Source of the DNA: Aaosphaeria pasadenensis
Lineage: Eukaryota; Ascomycota; Dothideomycetes; Pleosporales
Direction of reading: 5' to 3'
DNA length: 64,000 nucleotides
Assembly: GCA_022813625.1 (NCBI GenBank)
Contig: JAKLMB010000011.1
Span: 1-64,000 of the forward strand
Shown: positions 44,987 to 55,702 of the stretch, in pieces
Layout of the letters: each line of letters opens with the position of its first letter
Numbering within the stretch: position 1 is the stretch's first letter
Program-made: the position numbers and the translations under genes
Notes under the pieces: generated by a model
Databases searched by the model: none
What the model saw: the letters and a program-made list of their open reading frames with translations, nothing else
What the model was told of the DNA's origin: nothing

Positions 44987-47238
44987 TCAACGACCGGATC
45001 TTTGCCTTGTGAGGGCTCTCTTCTTCTTTTCCGTCTCTGTGGATGAAGTCAGTTTGAATTCTGATAGAAAGAAATGGGTATAGACGTACCTGCATCGTAC
45101 ACAAGGAACTCGTGAAGAGCGTTTCCGGTTGGCACCATGGGGAGAACGGGCACCTTCTGGTCTGTCACGACCTCGAGAAGAGCTGGGCCGTCGCTCTCTA
45201 TCAGCCACTTCAGGTTCTCCTCGAGCTCGGCTGGCTTGACGACGCGGCGCGCCTGAACACCCATGGCATCGCCAAGCTTGACAAAGTCGGCGTTGCGCTG
45301 GTGAGTGTGGGAGAAGCGATCCTCGTAGAAGAGGGTCTGCCATTGGGTGACCATACCCTGCTCCTCGTTGTTCAAGACGATGACCTTAACGCCAATGTTG
45401 AACTCAGCAGCGGTGGAAAGCTCGGTGAGAGTCATGCTGAAGGACGAATCGCCGTCGATGTCAATGACTAGAGCGTTGGGTCGGGCGACCTTTGCGCCAA
45501 TAGCAGCAGGAAGACCGTAACCCATAGTACCGAGACCACCAGACGTGATCATGGTACGGGGATGTCTCCATCGGTAGTGCTGAGCGGCCCACATCTGATG
45601 CTGTCCAACACCGGTGGTGATGACGGTCTCGTCCTTAATGTGGGCAGTCAAGTTGGACAGAGTCTCGATGACGGTCTGGGGCTTGATGAGACCGTTCTCG
45701 CCCTCCTTCTCATACGACCAAGGGAACCGTGCCTTCCACTCTTTGATCTGGCTGAACCACTCTGGACGGTCGGAGACTTGGTCGACGTAGGGTAGGAGAG
45801 TAGCAATGTTTTGGACGACGTCGCCGACGACGGCCTCTGTGGCCTGGACGACCTTGTTGATGTTCTTTGGCATGATCTCGAAATGAACGATTCCTCCACG
45901 ACCCTCAGCGGCGGCAGCCTTTGCGGCAGGGGCGAACTTGGGAACACTTCCAGTGATGCGGTCGTCGAATCGAGCGCCGAGGGCGAGGATAAGATCGGCC
46001 TCCTGCATGGCCATGTTGGCGTAGGCGGAGCCGTGCATACCGAGCATGTGGAGGGACTTTTCGTCCAACTCGTCGTACGCTCCCAGACCTTGAAGGGTGG
46101 TGGTCACGGGGATGCAGGCCTTGTCTGCAAGCTCCTTGAGGAGCTTGGGGGCATCGGGAACGCTGACCATTCCCTGGCCGGCGTAGATGACGGGCTTCTT
46201 TGCCTTGTTGATCAATTCGGCGGTGCGCTTGATCGAGGTCTCGAGCTGCTTGCGGCTGAGCTCCTTCGCGGCGAGGGTGGCGGCGCTGGGGTGGGAGGGG
46301 AGGGAGCTGGAGACGGGAATGGGTCTCGAGAGAGTACCACCGGTGACATCCTTTGGCAGATCGACGAGGACGGGACCTGGCCGGCCAGAGGTGGCGATCT
46401 CGAAAGCCTCGTTTATCCTCTGCGGCAGCTCAGCAATGTTCTTGACCATGACGTTCCACTTTGTGCATGCGCGGGTGATGCCAATGGTGTCGGCCTCCTG
46501 GAAGGCATCGGAGCCGATCAAGCCTGTGGCGACCTGACCGCAGAAGACGACCATTGGGGTACCGTCCATGAGGGCATCCTGCATGGGTGTGACGACGTTG
46601 GTTGCGCCGGGGCCGGAGGTGACGATGACGACGCCGGGCTTGCCAGAAGCACGAGCATATCCCTCGGCCATATGGCCGGCACCTTGCTCATGTCGGGGCA
46701 GGACGAAGTCGAAGTGTGGGGAGTTGAAGATGGCATCGAAGACGGGGAGAATGGCACCTCCGGGGTAGCCAACTGAGTCATGTTAGTCAATCTTCGTTGT
46801 ATGTTTGCGGTGTCATGGTTCATATCAATTCTCTCGACAGAAAGAATCAATTGTGAGTGAATGTGAAGCACGGTGGTGTTGTATTGGTGACGTACAGATG
46901 TGTTTGACGCCCTGGCGGAGCATCATCTCGTGGAAGATCTCTCCACCCTTCATTCCTACGAAGGAATGGTCCATCTCGGGGGAGCGGTAGGGCTTGAGGG
47001 GTTGGACATCTTTCCAATCCTCACGATTGAAGGCCGGACTGGGTCGTGCTCGAGGTTCCTGCTTGGTCGCGGCGGCGGCGGTGGTGGATTGTGTACGTTG
47101 TTGCGCATTGTCCTTATTGACCTTTGAGGTGGCAGCTTGGGCAGCTTGTCTGTATGGGGAGACAGCAGGCCTGGGTGCTGAGGTGGAGAATGTGCGTGAA
47201 CCCTTGAGCGCCTGGATGGCGCGTGTTCTCGACTGCAT
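44987..47238 (-). CDS. ILV2: Acetolactate synthase catalytic subunit, mitochondrial
   Basis: Exons 47238-46896, 46772-45090 and 45036-44987; introns of 123 and 53 nt; 691 residues. It condenses two pyruvates, or pyruvate with 2-ketobutyrate, in the first common step of Val/Ile/Leu synthesis, using ThDP, Mg2+ and FAD. The start MQSRTRAIQALKGSRTFSTSA is a mitochondrial presequence. Glu143 in PRHEQGAGHMAEGYARASG activates ThDP. The ThDP/Mg site is DIDGDSSFSMTL ... VLNNEEQGM. The tail EKKKRALTRQRSGR comes from the small last exon. Residue 196 (GQVATGLIG) is Ala where yeast has Pro192, a position tied to sulfonylurea sensitivity. A TGAGTCA (Gcn4/Cpc1-type site) overlaps the 3' end of intron 1. Confidence 0.95.
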
Positions 47239-48588
47239 CCTGACAAGAGTAGGTCGGACGGAGCAGAAGAGGTAGGTGGGCGTGTGCGTGTGCGTGGGTG
47301 GACAAAAGGGTGTGGGGGAGGAGGTATGACTTGTGCGTGGGATTGGGGGGCGGAGAGGGAGAATGGAAAAAGGAATTTGAAGGTTGACGATATACACAGA
47401 GAGGGAGAGAGAGAGGGCGAGAGGGTAAGTAGAGGGTAATAAAGAGGAGGAGAATAAGTAGATGCACACAGTCACCCACACACCCAGGAATCAATTGAGT
47501 CTAGGCAAGTACAAGTAAGTAGCTCTTAGGCGAGAGACAGGCGAAAAGGTACAAAGTATGTACAAGTAGTTGCTCAGAGAGAGAGAGGGAAGAAAAAAAA
47601 AGAGGCGGATCTGGGCAGTTCAGTCATAGACTCATAGACGGGTACTGTACATACGGAGTACCTGATTCACACAGCGTAGAGTATGCAAAAATTAAGTATA
47701 CAGAATGTACTATGCATGTACTATTCTGTACTAGGACTGCTAGGAAGGAATCGGGCGCCGAAGATCGCAAAAGCAGCATGACACAACCTCGATCGTGATT
47801 GGTCGGAATGGTTGCTGATGGCAGTTGAAGAGGGCAGTCATGGATGTCTTCGCCGTCTTCGCTGCCTTGGATTGCCTTGATTGCCTTGATTGCCTTGGGT
47901 TGCCTCCCATTCCTCCGTTTCCCTCCATCCACCCCCTCCCCCGTCCCCTCCCGATATCGGACACACCCACTCATACTCGTACTCCGAAAAACAGACAAGT
48001 AGACAGACACACATGAATGAATATTGATGATTGATTATTACACAGTATTAACGGAACTGAATATTGCTTTCCTATCCTATCATCTATCCACCTAGAGTAC
48101 TCTTACTGTTATAAGTGAACGTCTTACTAGATACCTACCTTGCACGTCGATTGTTTAAGATATTCTTCTACTGCATGTGCAGCATATGTTAGGTACCAGG
48201 TACATATTGTACATACTGAGGTAGGTATTATATTTACTACCGTATATGAAGGCCAATTGATCAATTGCTGTTACTGTCCATGGATGGAACTCCGTACACT
48301 CATCCACCGTATGTACAATTAATCATGTGTTATAATGTTTCTTGCCTACCGAGGTACTGGTCCAGCCTTCCATCCCTCCAGGTACCAAAGTAACCATCTC
48401 GTGCTCAGTAGCTGCTAATCCACTTTCGGAGTCTGGGGCGGGAATAGCCGGGCGGGCAGTATTTACCATCATTAACCACAACGTACATTCACTAATACCA
48501 TTATTGACTACATCACCATCATCTTCACCTCTACTGCCTGCCTACCTACCTACCATATGTCAGAGAATATATTACTACCGTACATACC
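47239..48588. promoter_or_regulatory. Divergent intergenic region, ILV2 and TRAPPC12-like gene
   Basis: 1.35 kb with no gene. On the ILV2 side there are two AGACTCA words (one mismatch from the Gcn4/Cpc1 site TGACTCA): AGACTCA at 47629 and its complement TGAGTCT at 47498. A TACGGAGTA copy lies at 47652. Three 9-bp ATTGCCTTG repeats occur at 47871-47898. No TATA box is obvious. Confidence 0.55.
47861..47905 (+). repeat. ATTGCCTTG tandem repeat
   Basis: Three perfect 9-bp units flanked by two degenerate ones. Confidence 0.8.
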
Positions 48589-50362
48589 ATGAACACACCC
48601 TCTTCCAACCTCAATCCTCCAAACCCTCAAGTTCAAAGAGCTCGAAGTCACGGTCGAGCTGCAAGTGGTGACGAGCGCCGTCGAGGTAAGCCATCCCCAT
48701 CACCATCACCTTCACCGTCCCCCGCATCGTCACCATTGCCCTCACTGCACTCCGCACATGCATACGATTACCTGCTAACATCCCTCCCCTTCCCCCCTCC
48801 CAGTCGCAATCCCCCGCCGATCAACAAAAGGTCCGTTACAGGACTCCGATGTAATAGACGAGTACGAACCTCCAATTCAGCCGTTATGCATCTCTCCGCA
48901 TACAGTCCAACAACACCCTTTCCTACTTCCTTCCCACCGTCACCTCCATTCCCGTTCCCGTTCCCGTTCCCATACCCATTCCCATACTAATCACCATATC
49001 CTATCCAGTCCACTCTCAGGTGGCGGACAAGGTACAGACTCGATACCACCTTCCACCACCCAACCCACCACGACTTCTTCCTCCTCCTCAGCTCAATTCG
49101 ACGCGAACCCCAATCGCATCCTCTCGCCCACACGCTCCGTCCCATCCCCACTCTCCCCGCCACACGATGGCCAGCAACAACAACTTCCAGACATGCCGCA
49201 GAAGGACCTCTCCTTCATTCAAGATGCCTCCGCCTACCACGTCCTTCCCGCTAGCAACATCCCACCACCCTTCCTGAACGCCCCCTCCGTTCCACCCGTA
49301 TCCTCTCCTATAGATACCCTCCTCGCCTCTGGCCACTACCGCCTAGCCGCCATAGCAGCCGCTCGAAACATCGTCACCGCAGCCTCGCCCACCGACTACG
49401 AGACCCTCTTCCACCTCCTGCACATTCGCCTGGCATGTCTCTGTCTCATCCACGAGCACTCCCTCGCTGCCCAGGAGTCAAAGGTCCTCGGTGACCTGAA
49501 TAGTTCATTCTATCTTCACCCCCTCACCAACGCGCACATTGTTCCCTGGGATCTGCGTCTGCTCGTCGTCCGCCTCGCTGCGCTCGGGTACGGAGAATGG
49601 AGAAAGGGTATCATGGGATACTACGAATTGGCACGAGAGTGCCGCGACAACATTGCAAAGTCCGATCTCGAGGATGACAAGAGGAGGTGGAGGAACAGGC
49701 TCCGTGATTGCGGCATCCGCGTCGCAAATGTCCTCGTCGAGATGGGCGATCTCGAGGGCGCCGGCCGCCATCTCTCCTCGCTGTCGCCCGCTTCCACAGA
49801 TACAAAGTCCTCCACCTCAGAAGGAGATGAAAAAGAAGAAGACGGTGACGATGATGCTAAAGCGATCGTATACATGGAAACCCTCGTGTGGCTCCGGGTT
49901 GGCGACATTCGAGCCGCACGCCTCTGTCTCTCACGCGCGTCAGGCTCCACCACTCCGAACGACACAATCCTGAACGGCGCCCTGACTGCGCTTTCCCACC
50001 TTGCTGATTCCTCTTACTCCCGTGCCGTATCGACCCTCCAAGCCCTTCACGAACAACACCCTTCAAACCCAATGATAACCCAAAACCTCGCCGTATGCCT
50101 CCTCTACACGGGCCACATCGCCCAAGCTAGATCACTCCTCTCTTCCCTCGCTATCCCCGCTTCCCCTAGCAATAGCACTGACGAAGCCACGACATCTGCC
50201 ACACCACCATTCCACTCCCTGACCTTCAACCTCTGCACCATCTACGAGCTCTGCACGGAGAGGAGCCGTGACCGGAAAGTCAGACTCGCTGAGGCGCTGG
50301 CGGAGAGGACGCCCGACGGCGTTGTCGGGTGGGAGATCCCCAGCGCGGACTTCAAGTTGTAG
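48589..50362 (+). CDS. TRAPPC12-like tetratricopeptide protein
   Basis: Exons 48589-48685 and 48804-50362; the 118-nt intron (donor gtaagc, branch gctaac, acceptor ctcccag) is in phase; 551 residues. The N-terminal ~190 residues are Ser/Pro/His-rich with SRSRSRSHTHSHT and look disordered. From QDASAYHVLP on, helical repeats appear: IDTLLASGHYRLAAIAAARN, TLFHLLHIRLACLCLIHEHS and WDLRLLVVRLAALGYGEW; later come MITQNLAVCLLYTGHIAQAR and LTFNLCTIYEL, typical TPR helices. The arrangement matches subunit 12 of the TRAPP tethering complex, which acts in ER-Golgi transport. A start at 49193 has been considered, but the frame is open and coding-like well upstream. Confidence 0.75.
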
Positions 50363-51805
50363 TTTCTCTCTGACTTCCCTTCTGAGCGTACACGTATGGT
50401 GAAATAATGAAAAGGACGCATTTGCTTTATCGATACCAGTAAGAACGTGGCGCATACATTGGCAAATAACGAAAATATATACCTATAGTCAATATGATAC
50501 TTTGTGTACACCTTTTATTATTATGCATGAACCGAGGGGGACCTTCTGTATATAGACATGGTTGCCCATAGGGACCTGGAGTGCTTCTTCAAGATCATTC
50601 ACACCCACACACGCAGCTTTAACCGAACGATCACCGCAGCATATCCCATACACTAAAAGTGACACACGTGCGTCGTCGATGAACGTTCTGTACTTGATAT
50701 GTGATGAATGATGGAACGCTCTATCAAAAGTATGGAGACCTACCCCCCTCCCTTGGCCCCAGCGTCATCATCCTACTGCAATGAGAACTATTGACCATCG
50801 TTGGAACTGTCCTGTCTGGAAACCCTCCCTCCTCTTCTGCAGGTGGGAAATTGATCGGAAAGATGTAGAAGTGCATGGGCGAGAAGGCGGGTACATGTTT
50901 GCGTAAAAAAGCAAATGTGAGGGGGAAAGAAGGTGGGGAAAAGGGGTTGGGAGGTGATAGGACGTGACGAGGGCAAGCAAAATACTGGCAGTGAAGGATT
51001 CATCGAACGTCCTGCGCGAGGACGGTATCCGATCCGCGTGTATGTACCTAAGTATGTATGTATTTACTTCTGTTGATTCAATCATGGGTTGATTGTACAT
51101 CGTGCTTGGTCGTTTGTGTGTTCCGGTCGTTCTTGTGGCACGAACGGCAAAAGGTGGTCTTCGGAGCCAACTGTATTTTTATTTCCTTTTCCTGGTAGCG
51201 TACTCTCCCCAAATTCGAGGAACGTCAAGAGCCCGGAGCTGCAAAGGTGAAGACAAAAGTACCCTTACATCGTTCACCCTCCTCTCGGCTTGACCAAAGA
51301 AGCCGTCCTGCCAAAAGGAAGTGTAGGAAGAGAGGGACGGAGTGACAGAACCCATCCTCGACGATCAATTCTAAGGAGAAGGAAAACACATCCGCGGGCG
51401 TGGCGCAACGAAGGCGCTGAAGTTTCATTGATCGGCACATGATGGTTGTGTATATAAGACCGGTATTTTCCATTATCCCAGTAGCCCCCACCCACCCAGT
51501 TCAGGCCTGATACATCTCTAAAGCGATAGAAAGGTAAGGCCGCCAAAAGCGAGCAAGACATTATCGAACAGAAGCAAGGCAGTGCCGCAACCAAATGATG
51601 ACAAGAAGAACGCCAAACTGCGCAAGTGTGTAGAGACCCCGGGTGGTAGGCAGGCAGCCAGTAATGGAAGTCTTGCAGCGAGTATGTGCTTACTTAGGTA
51701 ACCATGGGTATTGACAAGTAACAAAATAGCAAAATCCTCTCGGTCATGAGTGTCGTTCAATTCTGGCATCTAGCCCAATGCGCTCTGCATCCGTAAATCC
51801 CATAG
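50363..51805. other. Convergent spacer, TRAPPC12-like and DUF7918 genes
   Basis: 1.44 kb with only short, mutually overlapping ORFs and no domain. Treated as 3' flanks. Confidence 0.45.
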
Positions 51806-53633
51806 TCACAATTCATCCTCGTCCTCCATCTTGGTTTCCACCGTCACTGCTGGGATGCTGCCCTCAGAGTTCCCTCGCTCCTTGGTACCCGCGAGCGCTG
51901 ATCCGAGGCTTCGGCGTACTCCCTCGTCGAATCCGGGCAGACTGGCACGGTGTTTCTTGAATGGTGACCCTACAGTGCCCGCGGTCGTCATGTCACTGGG
52001 AACGGATGATTTTGCAGCTGACGACTCTGCAGTTGTGCCTATGTTCGATATCGGCGCGCCAGAAATTGGGCTGCCGGATCCAGACGTGCCTTGGGCTGTC
52101 GGTGTTGAACTAGACCGGTTCAGAGGTTCGGCAGAGTGTTGGCGTTTGAGCTATAACAATGTCAGACTAAAAACCCCAATCCATAAATTTGATGTGAAAG
52201 AATGCAGAAAGCTATACCTTAATTTTTCTGACGCCCTCTGCCAACTCGCCTTGTCGCAAAGCATCCTCTGGTGAGAGCAAGTCCTTATTGACTTCCTTGT
52301 CTTCGTCGGCGTCGCCGCCCTTGGCCTTGTCGTCGTCATCGTCGTCTGCATCGCTGTCCATATCGTCCGGGCCCTTTTTCTTTGCTTTGGGGGATTGCAC
52401 CGTAGGATCGCGGTAACCACCAAAATTCTTAGTGCCGGAGTTGGCGTTGAGGGGCTTCAAATCCCCAAAGTTGAGACCTGCCGATTTCCGTCGATTCTTT
52501 TGTTGCGTCACGGGAGCGTGCTCGGGGGGAAGGATACCCATCTTGACCAATTTTTCTGTTGCAAAGTTAGCAATCGAAGTCAGTGAGGAATGACCAAACA
52601 TACCTGGCCCCCGATACAGGAACGTGAAGACTGCATATGGCTTATCTGGCGGGTCAATTCCCGTGACCGTTTGGGTGCTGATCGATTTCGGGTCGAGGGT
52701 TTTAGGTTTGGCAAAGGTAGTGGTATGGTCCACATTATCGCCTTCTTCTGTCGTGCCTTCGTCATCGTCGTGTGCGTCAAATTGAGGGGAGTATTCTCCA
52801 CGCTTGATCTCGCCAGATGCAAGCACGCGGAATAGTGCGACCTTGATCTGGCCAGCCGCCTCTGGCTGTGGCGGTTCATCCTCCGAGTCAGAGTCTGACG
52901 TGAAGAAGTCCTCATTGTTTGAAAGCGATTCCACGGGCGCGTCTTTGTTATCGCCATATCTCAAGACATCGGTCTTGGACGGCTTTTCCTTCTCATCGTC
53001 GTCATCGCTGCCCCTAGCCTCACGTCGTTTCCTCCTTTTCTTTTCCAATCTTTGTTTCCTTCGCTCTATTCTAGCGGCCACATCGGTTCCCTCCAGGTCA
53101 AGCCCTTGAACCCAGCGTTCGAGGCCAACCTCGCGGAAGAGGAACTCTCGTTCAGCCAGGCCCCCACCCTCGGATTCCGGTACGCTCACCCATCGTGAGT
53201 TGACCCAAGTCTCCTCTCCGCGGCGGAGTAGCGTCGCAACCTCTTCCTTGGCTCTACCGTCAAAGTAGATGTATGCAGCAATAGTCTCGTTGGGGGATGT
53301 GGTCAATGGCTTGTAGGGCGAGATGACTGGTCCGTTCTTGCCTCGCTCATTGCCGAGACCAGGTAGACCACCGACGATCTTCGGGCGGGGATGAGGGTCT
53401 TCGCTCGTGGCTTTGGGCGTTGAGTATGGAACGTGTAGACCTGGTGTGAGTAGGGTTATGGAGATGGCGAAGGTGGATTGTTCCGGTTTCCCTCCGCCGG
53501 GAGGTGTTGTGGAAGGCGGCACGGGGATGTAGGAATTGATCCTGTGAAACTTGGATTGTTTCTGGATCGAATATTCGGGCAGGGGACCGGTTGGCGTGTG
53601 AATGCTCACCGCGAGGCCCAGGAAGCAGGGCAT
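51806..53633 (-). CDS. DUF7918-type fungal protein
   Basis: Exons 53633-52604, 52555-52218 and 52150-51806; 570 residues. The fold is recognised by the order LGLAVSIHTPTGPLPEY, FAISITLLTPGLHVPY, AAYIYFDGRAKEEV, EREFLFREVG, then GQIKVALFRVLASGEIKRGEY and PYAVFTFLYRG ... LVKMGIL, as in DUF7918. A charged insert (RKQRLEKKRRKRREARG plus acidic runs) interrupts it. Intron 1 (48 nt; gtatgt, gctaac, caacag) has no stop and is a multiple of three, so a simple ORF wrongly includes 16 extra residues. Intron 2 is 67 nt. The C-terminal ~200 residues are low-complexity. The function of this family is unknown. Confidence 0.7.
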
Positions 53634-53923
53634 GGTAGGTTCGAAGCGCGGGGGTGGTTGGGGGGGGGATAAAGGTGATGGCGAGGGGATAGGTAGGGAG
53701 GTAGATGTTGAGTAGAGTGTGTTGGAAAGGGGAGTTTGGAACTGAGTGAGTAGGAGTAGGGAGCAGTAGAAAACAAATCAGAAGCTCCAGGGGTCAGTGG
53801 GAATAACTGCCCAGGAGCTGCAGTACGCAGTAGTGGTGGAAAGGTAAGGTGTGGAAAATTTGGCAGGCTGTGGGGTAAAAAGGTTTGAATGCGGTGAAGC
53901 AATGAGGGCGGAGGTTGTCGACT

Positions 53924-53950
53924 TGTCTGTGTCTGTGTCTGTGTCTGTGG
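53924..53950 (+). repeat. (TGTGTC)n microsatellite
   Basis: Four perfect hexamers. Confidence 0.8.
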
Positions 53951-55276
53951 TGCGCGCGGAGTGACCCAAAGTATCTCCGATAACCACCTGCACCAAAGAG
54001 GTACCTAGTACCTAGTAGTACGTACTGTTAGTATGTACGGTAGTATGTAACCACTATGTGGTAGGTATGTACCTAGGTACGGAGGAGGAGGTAGCACGGT
54101 AACTACCTAAAGGTAACGTCCAAGACACCCAATCACGGGACCACCCGCCAGGTGACAAAGGAAGGCTGTAAAGAACTATACCTAGAGAGTTCAAAGTAGG
54201 TATAATATGGTAAGGCTGATACTGGTAGTAGTAAGAGGTAGGTAGGTAGACAGGGAGACAGGTACTTGTAATATTATGTGAAAGAGACGAGTCTGGCGAG
54301 GTACCAGTAGGTTAATTGATTACCTAGGTAACGATAGACTGGGCGTGGGACGAGTTGGTTGCAGGGGAGGTTGGGGGGGGAGGGGAGAGGTGGAGGGGGG
54401 GCAGTCCAGTTCAAGTGAAAGGATAGAGGTACCTAGGGTGGACCGTGGGTGCCAGGTGAGTGACCAACAGATACATTGGTTTGGTGCCAAATTGCTGCAA
54501 AATAGAGGTACCACCAGGTATCTTAACTCACTAGTTAATAACTAACTACACTGCTGAGTGACCATAGTTAGCAGCTATGTAGGTACGACTGCTTTAGGTC
54601 TAGAGCCTGCTAGATTCAGGTTAGATCTATCAAAATATCAACACGGCGGCTGCAACATTGCGGTGAGAAAAAGTCTAATTGTGATAGCCTATCTACCTAG
54701 GTAGCCAGACACTACTCCGTACAAAGTGTCAAACACCAAATAGACACTTACTTCATCAGCAGTTCAATGATTAGCATGGAAGCAAACATATGGATTAACT
54801 TGGGTCCGTGCTGGCTAACACTGAGACACATTTCCATGCACGTACCTATGAACTTGACCAGTAAAGTTAGGTGACTAGCAGGGCTTGGATTGTGGTCGTT
54901 GTTGGAGAGACACTTGCGCTTATTCCTATAACTAGTCAAAAAACAATTTCACCAAGTCTACTGAGGGGAAGACCGATTGATGTCTTTTTTGTAAAGGATC
55001 AACACAGAGGGTCCAGCTACAGGCGATGATTAACACAAGGCCGCCACCCCTTACGGGCTGTCTCGATAGATGTAGACACTTGCTAACCCCCTTTCACGCC
55101 ATAACTAAGGTTGGTAGGTACAGGGAAATAAGTAGCCGGCGACACGCCAAAGTTCACATACACAGAGACAACCGCAATCATACATGTAATCGTATTCATT
55201 TCGATAGGAAGCCATTAAACTAGCGCCCAGACGACCTTCATTTCATTATGAGTTGTGATTCCAACCTCTCCAAAGT

Positions 55277-55277
<1 letters not shown>

Positions 55278-55319
<42 letters not shown>
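55278..55319 (+). repeat. (TCAA)n microsatellite
   Basis: Ten perfect 'tcaa' tetramers; likely polymorphic between strains. Confidence 0.9.
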
Positions 55320-55321
<2 letters not shown>

Positions 55322-55399
55322 CCGTCATTACCCCCGTTGCCACTCAATCCTTTTGGGTATCAAACATAGTACCATGAGTGCACTTGCGTCCACACATCC

Positions 55400-55702
55400 T
55401 CATGTATCCTTGGTCTTGAAAACGAACATGTCACTATAGTCGGAATCATCCTCGTCATCTTGTGCGGGCTTGATATCGCCACGTGGTGCATCATCCGCTT
55501 CGTCTGTTGATTCCATGTCCAATACGCTGCCATCCGAAAAAGTGAGGCCCGGAGGATCCGAATCCACATCTGGCGACAGTCCAGCCTGATACGTGACCCT
55601 ACCCTGAGCAGTGGCAGTAGACCTATCCACGGTCCGCTTCAACGGTTCGTCGTCTGCGCCAACCTTCCTTTCGGCGTCGAGGGTGGAGCCAGAAGAGCTC
55701 AA
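55400..55702 (-). pseudogene. Coding-like acidic extension after the SR140 stop (frame-shifted)
   Basis: About 100 open codons start exactly at the SR140-like stop codon but in a frame shifted by one base. Codons are rich in G at position 1 (GAT, GAC, GAA, GGC) like real exons here. The peptide is acidic (DMESTDEADDAPRGD, DDEDDSDYSDMFVF). It lacks its own ATG start at the upstream end. It is best read as the original C-terminus of the SR140-like protein, separated by a single-base change, a sequencing error or an unrecognised intron. Confidence 0.45.

Larger units (their letters stand above)
53634..55398. other. 1.8-kb repeat-rich spacer
   Basis: Upstream of the DUF7918 gene and downstream of the SR140-like gene. 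Contains a TGTGTC microsatellite, dense GGTAC/CCTAGGTA words between 53998 and 54330, a TACTCCGTA copy at 54713 and a (TCAA)n run. No gene. Confidence 0.5.

Noticed and set aside
51274..51769. Minus-strand ORFs in the spacer between TRAPPC12-like and DUF7918 genes
   Set aside because: Two frames overlap, neither has a domain or splice continuation.
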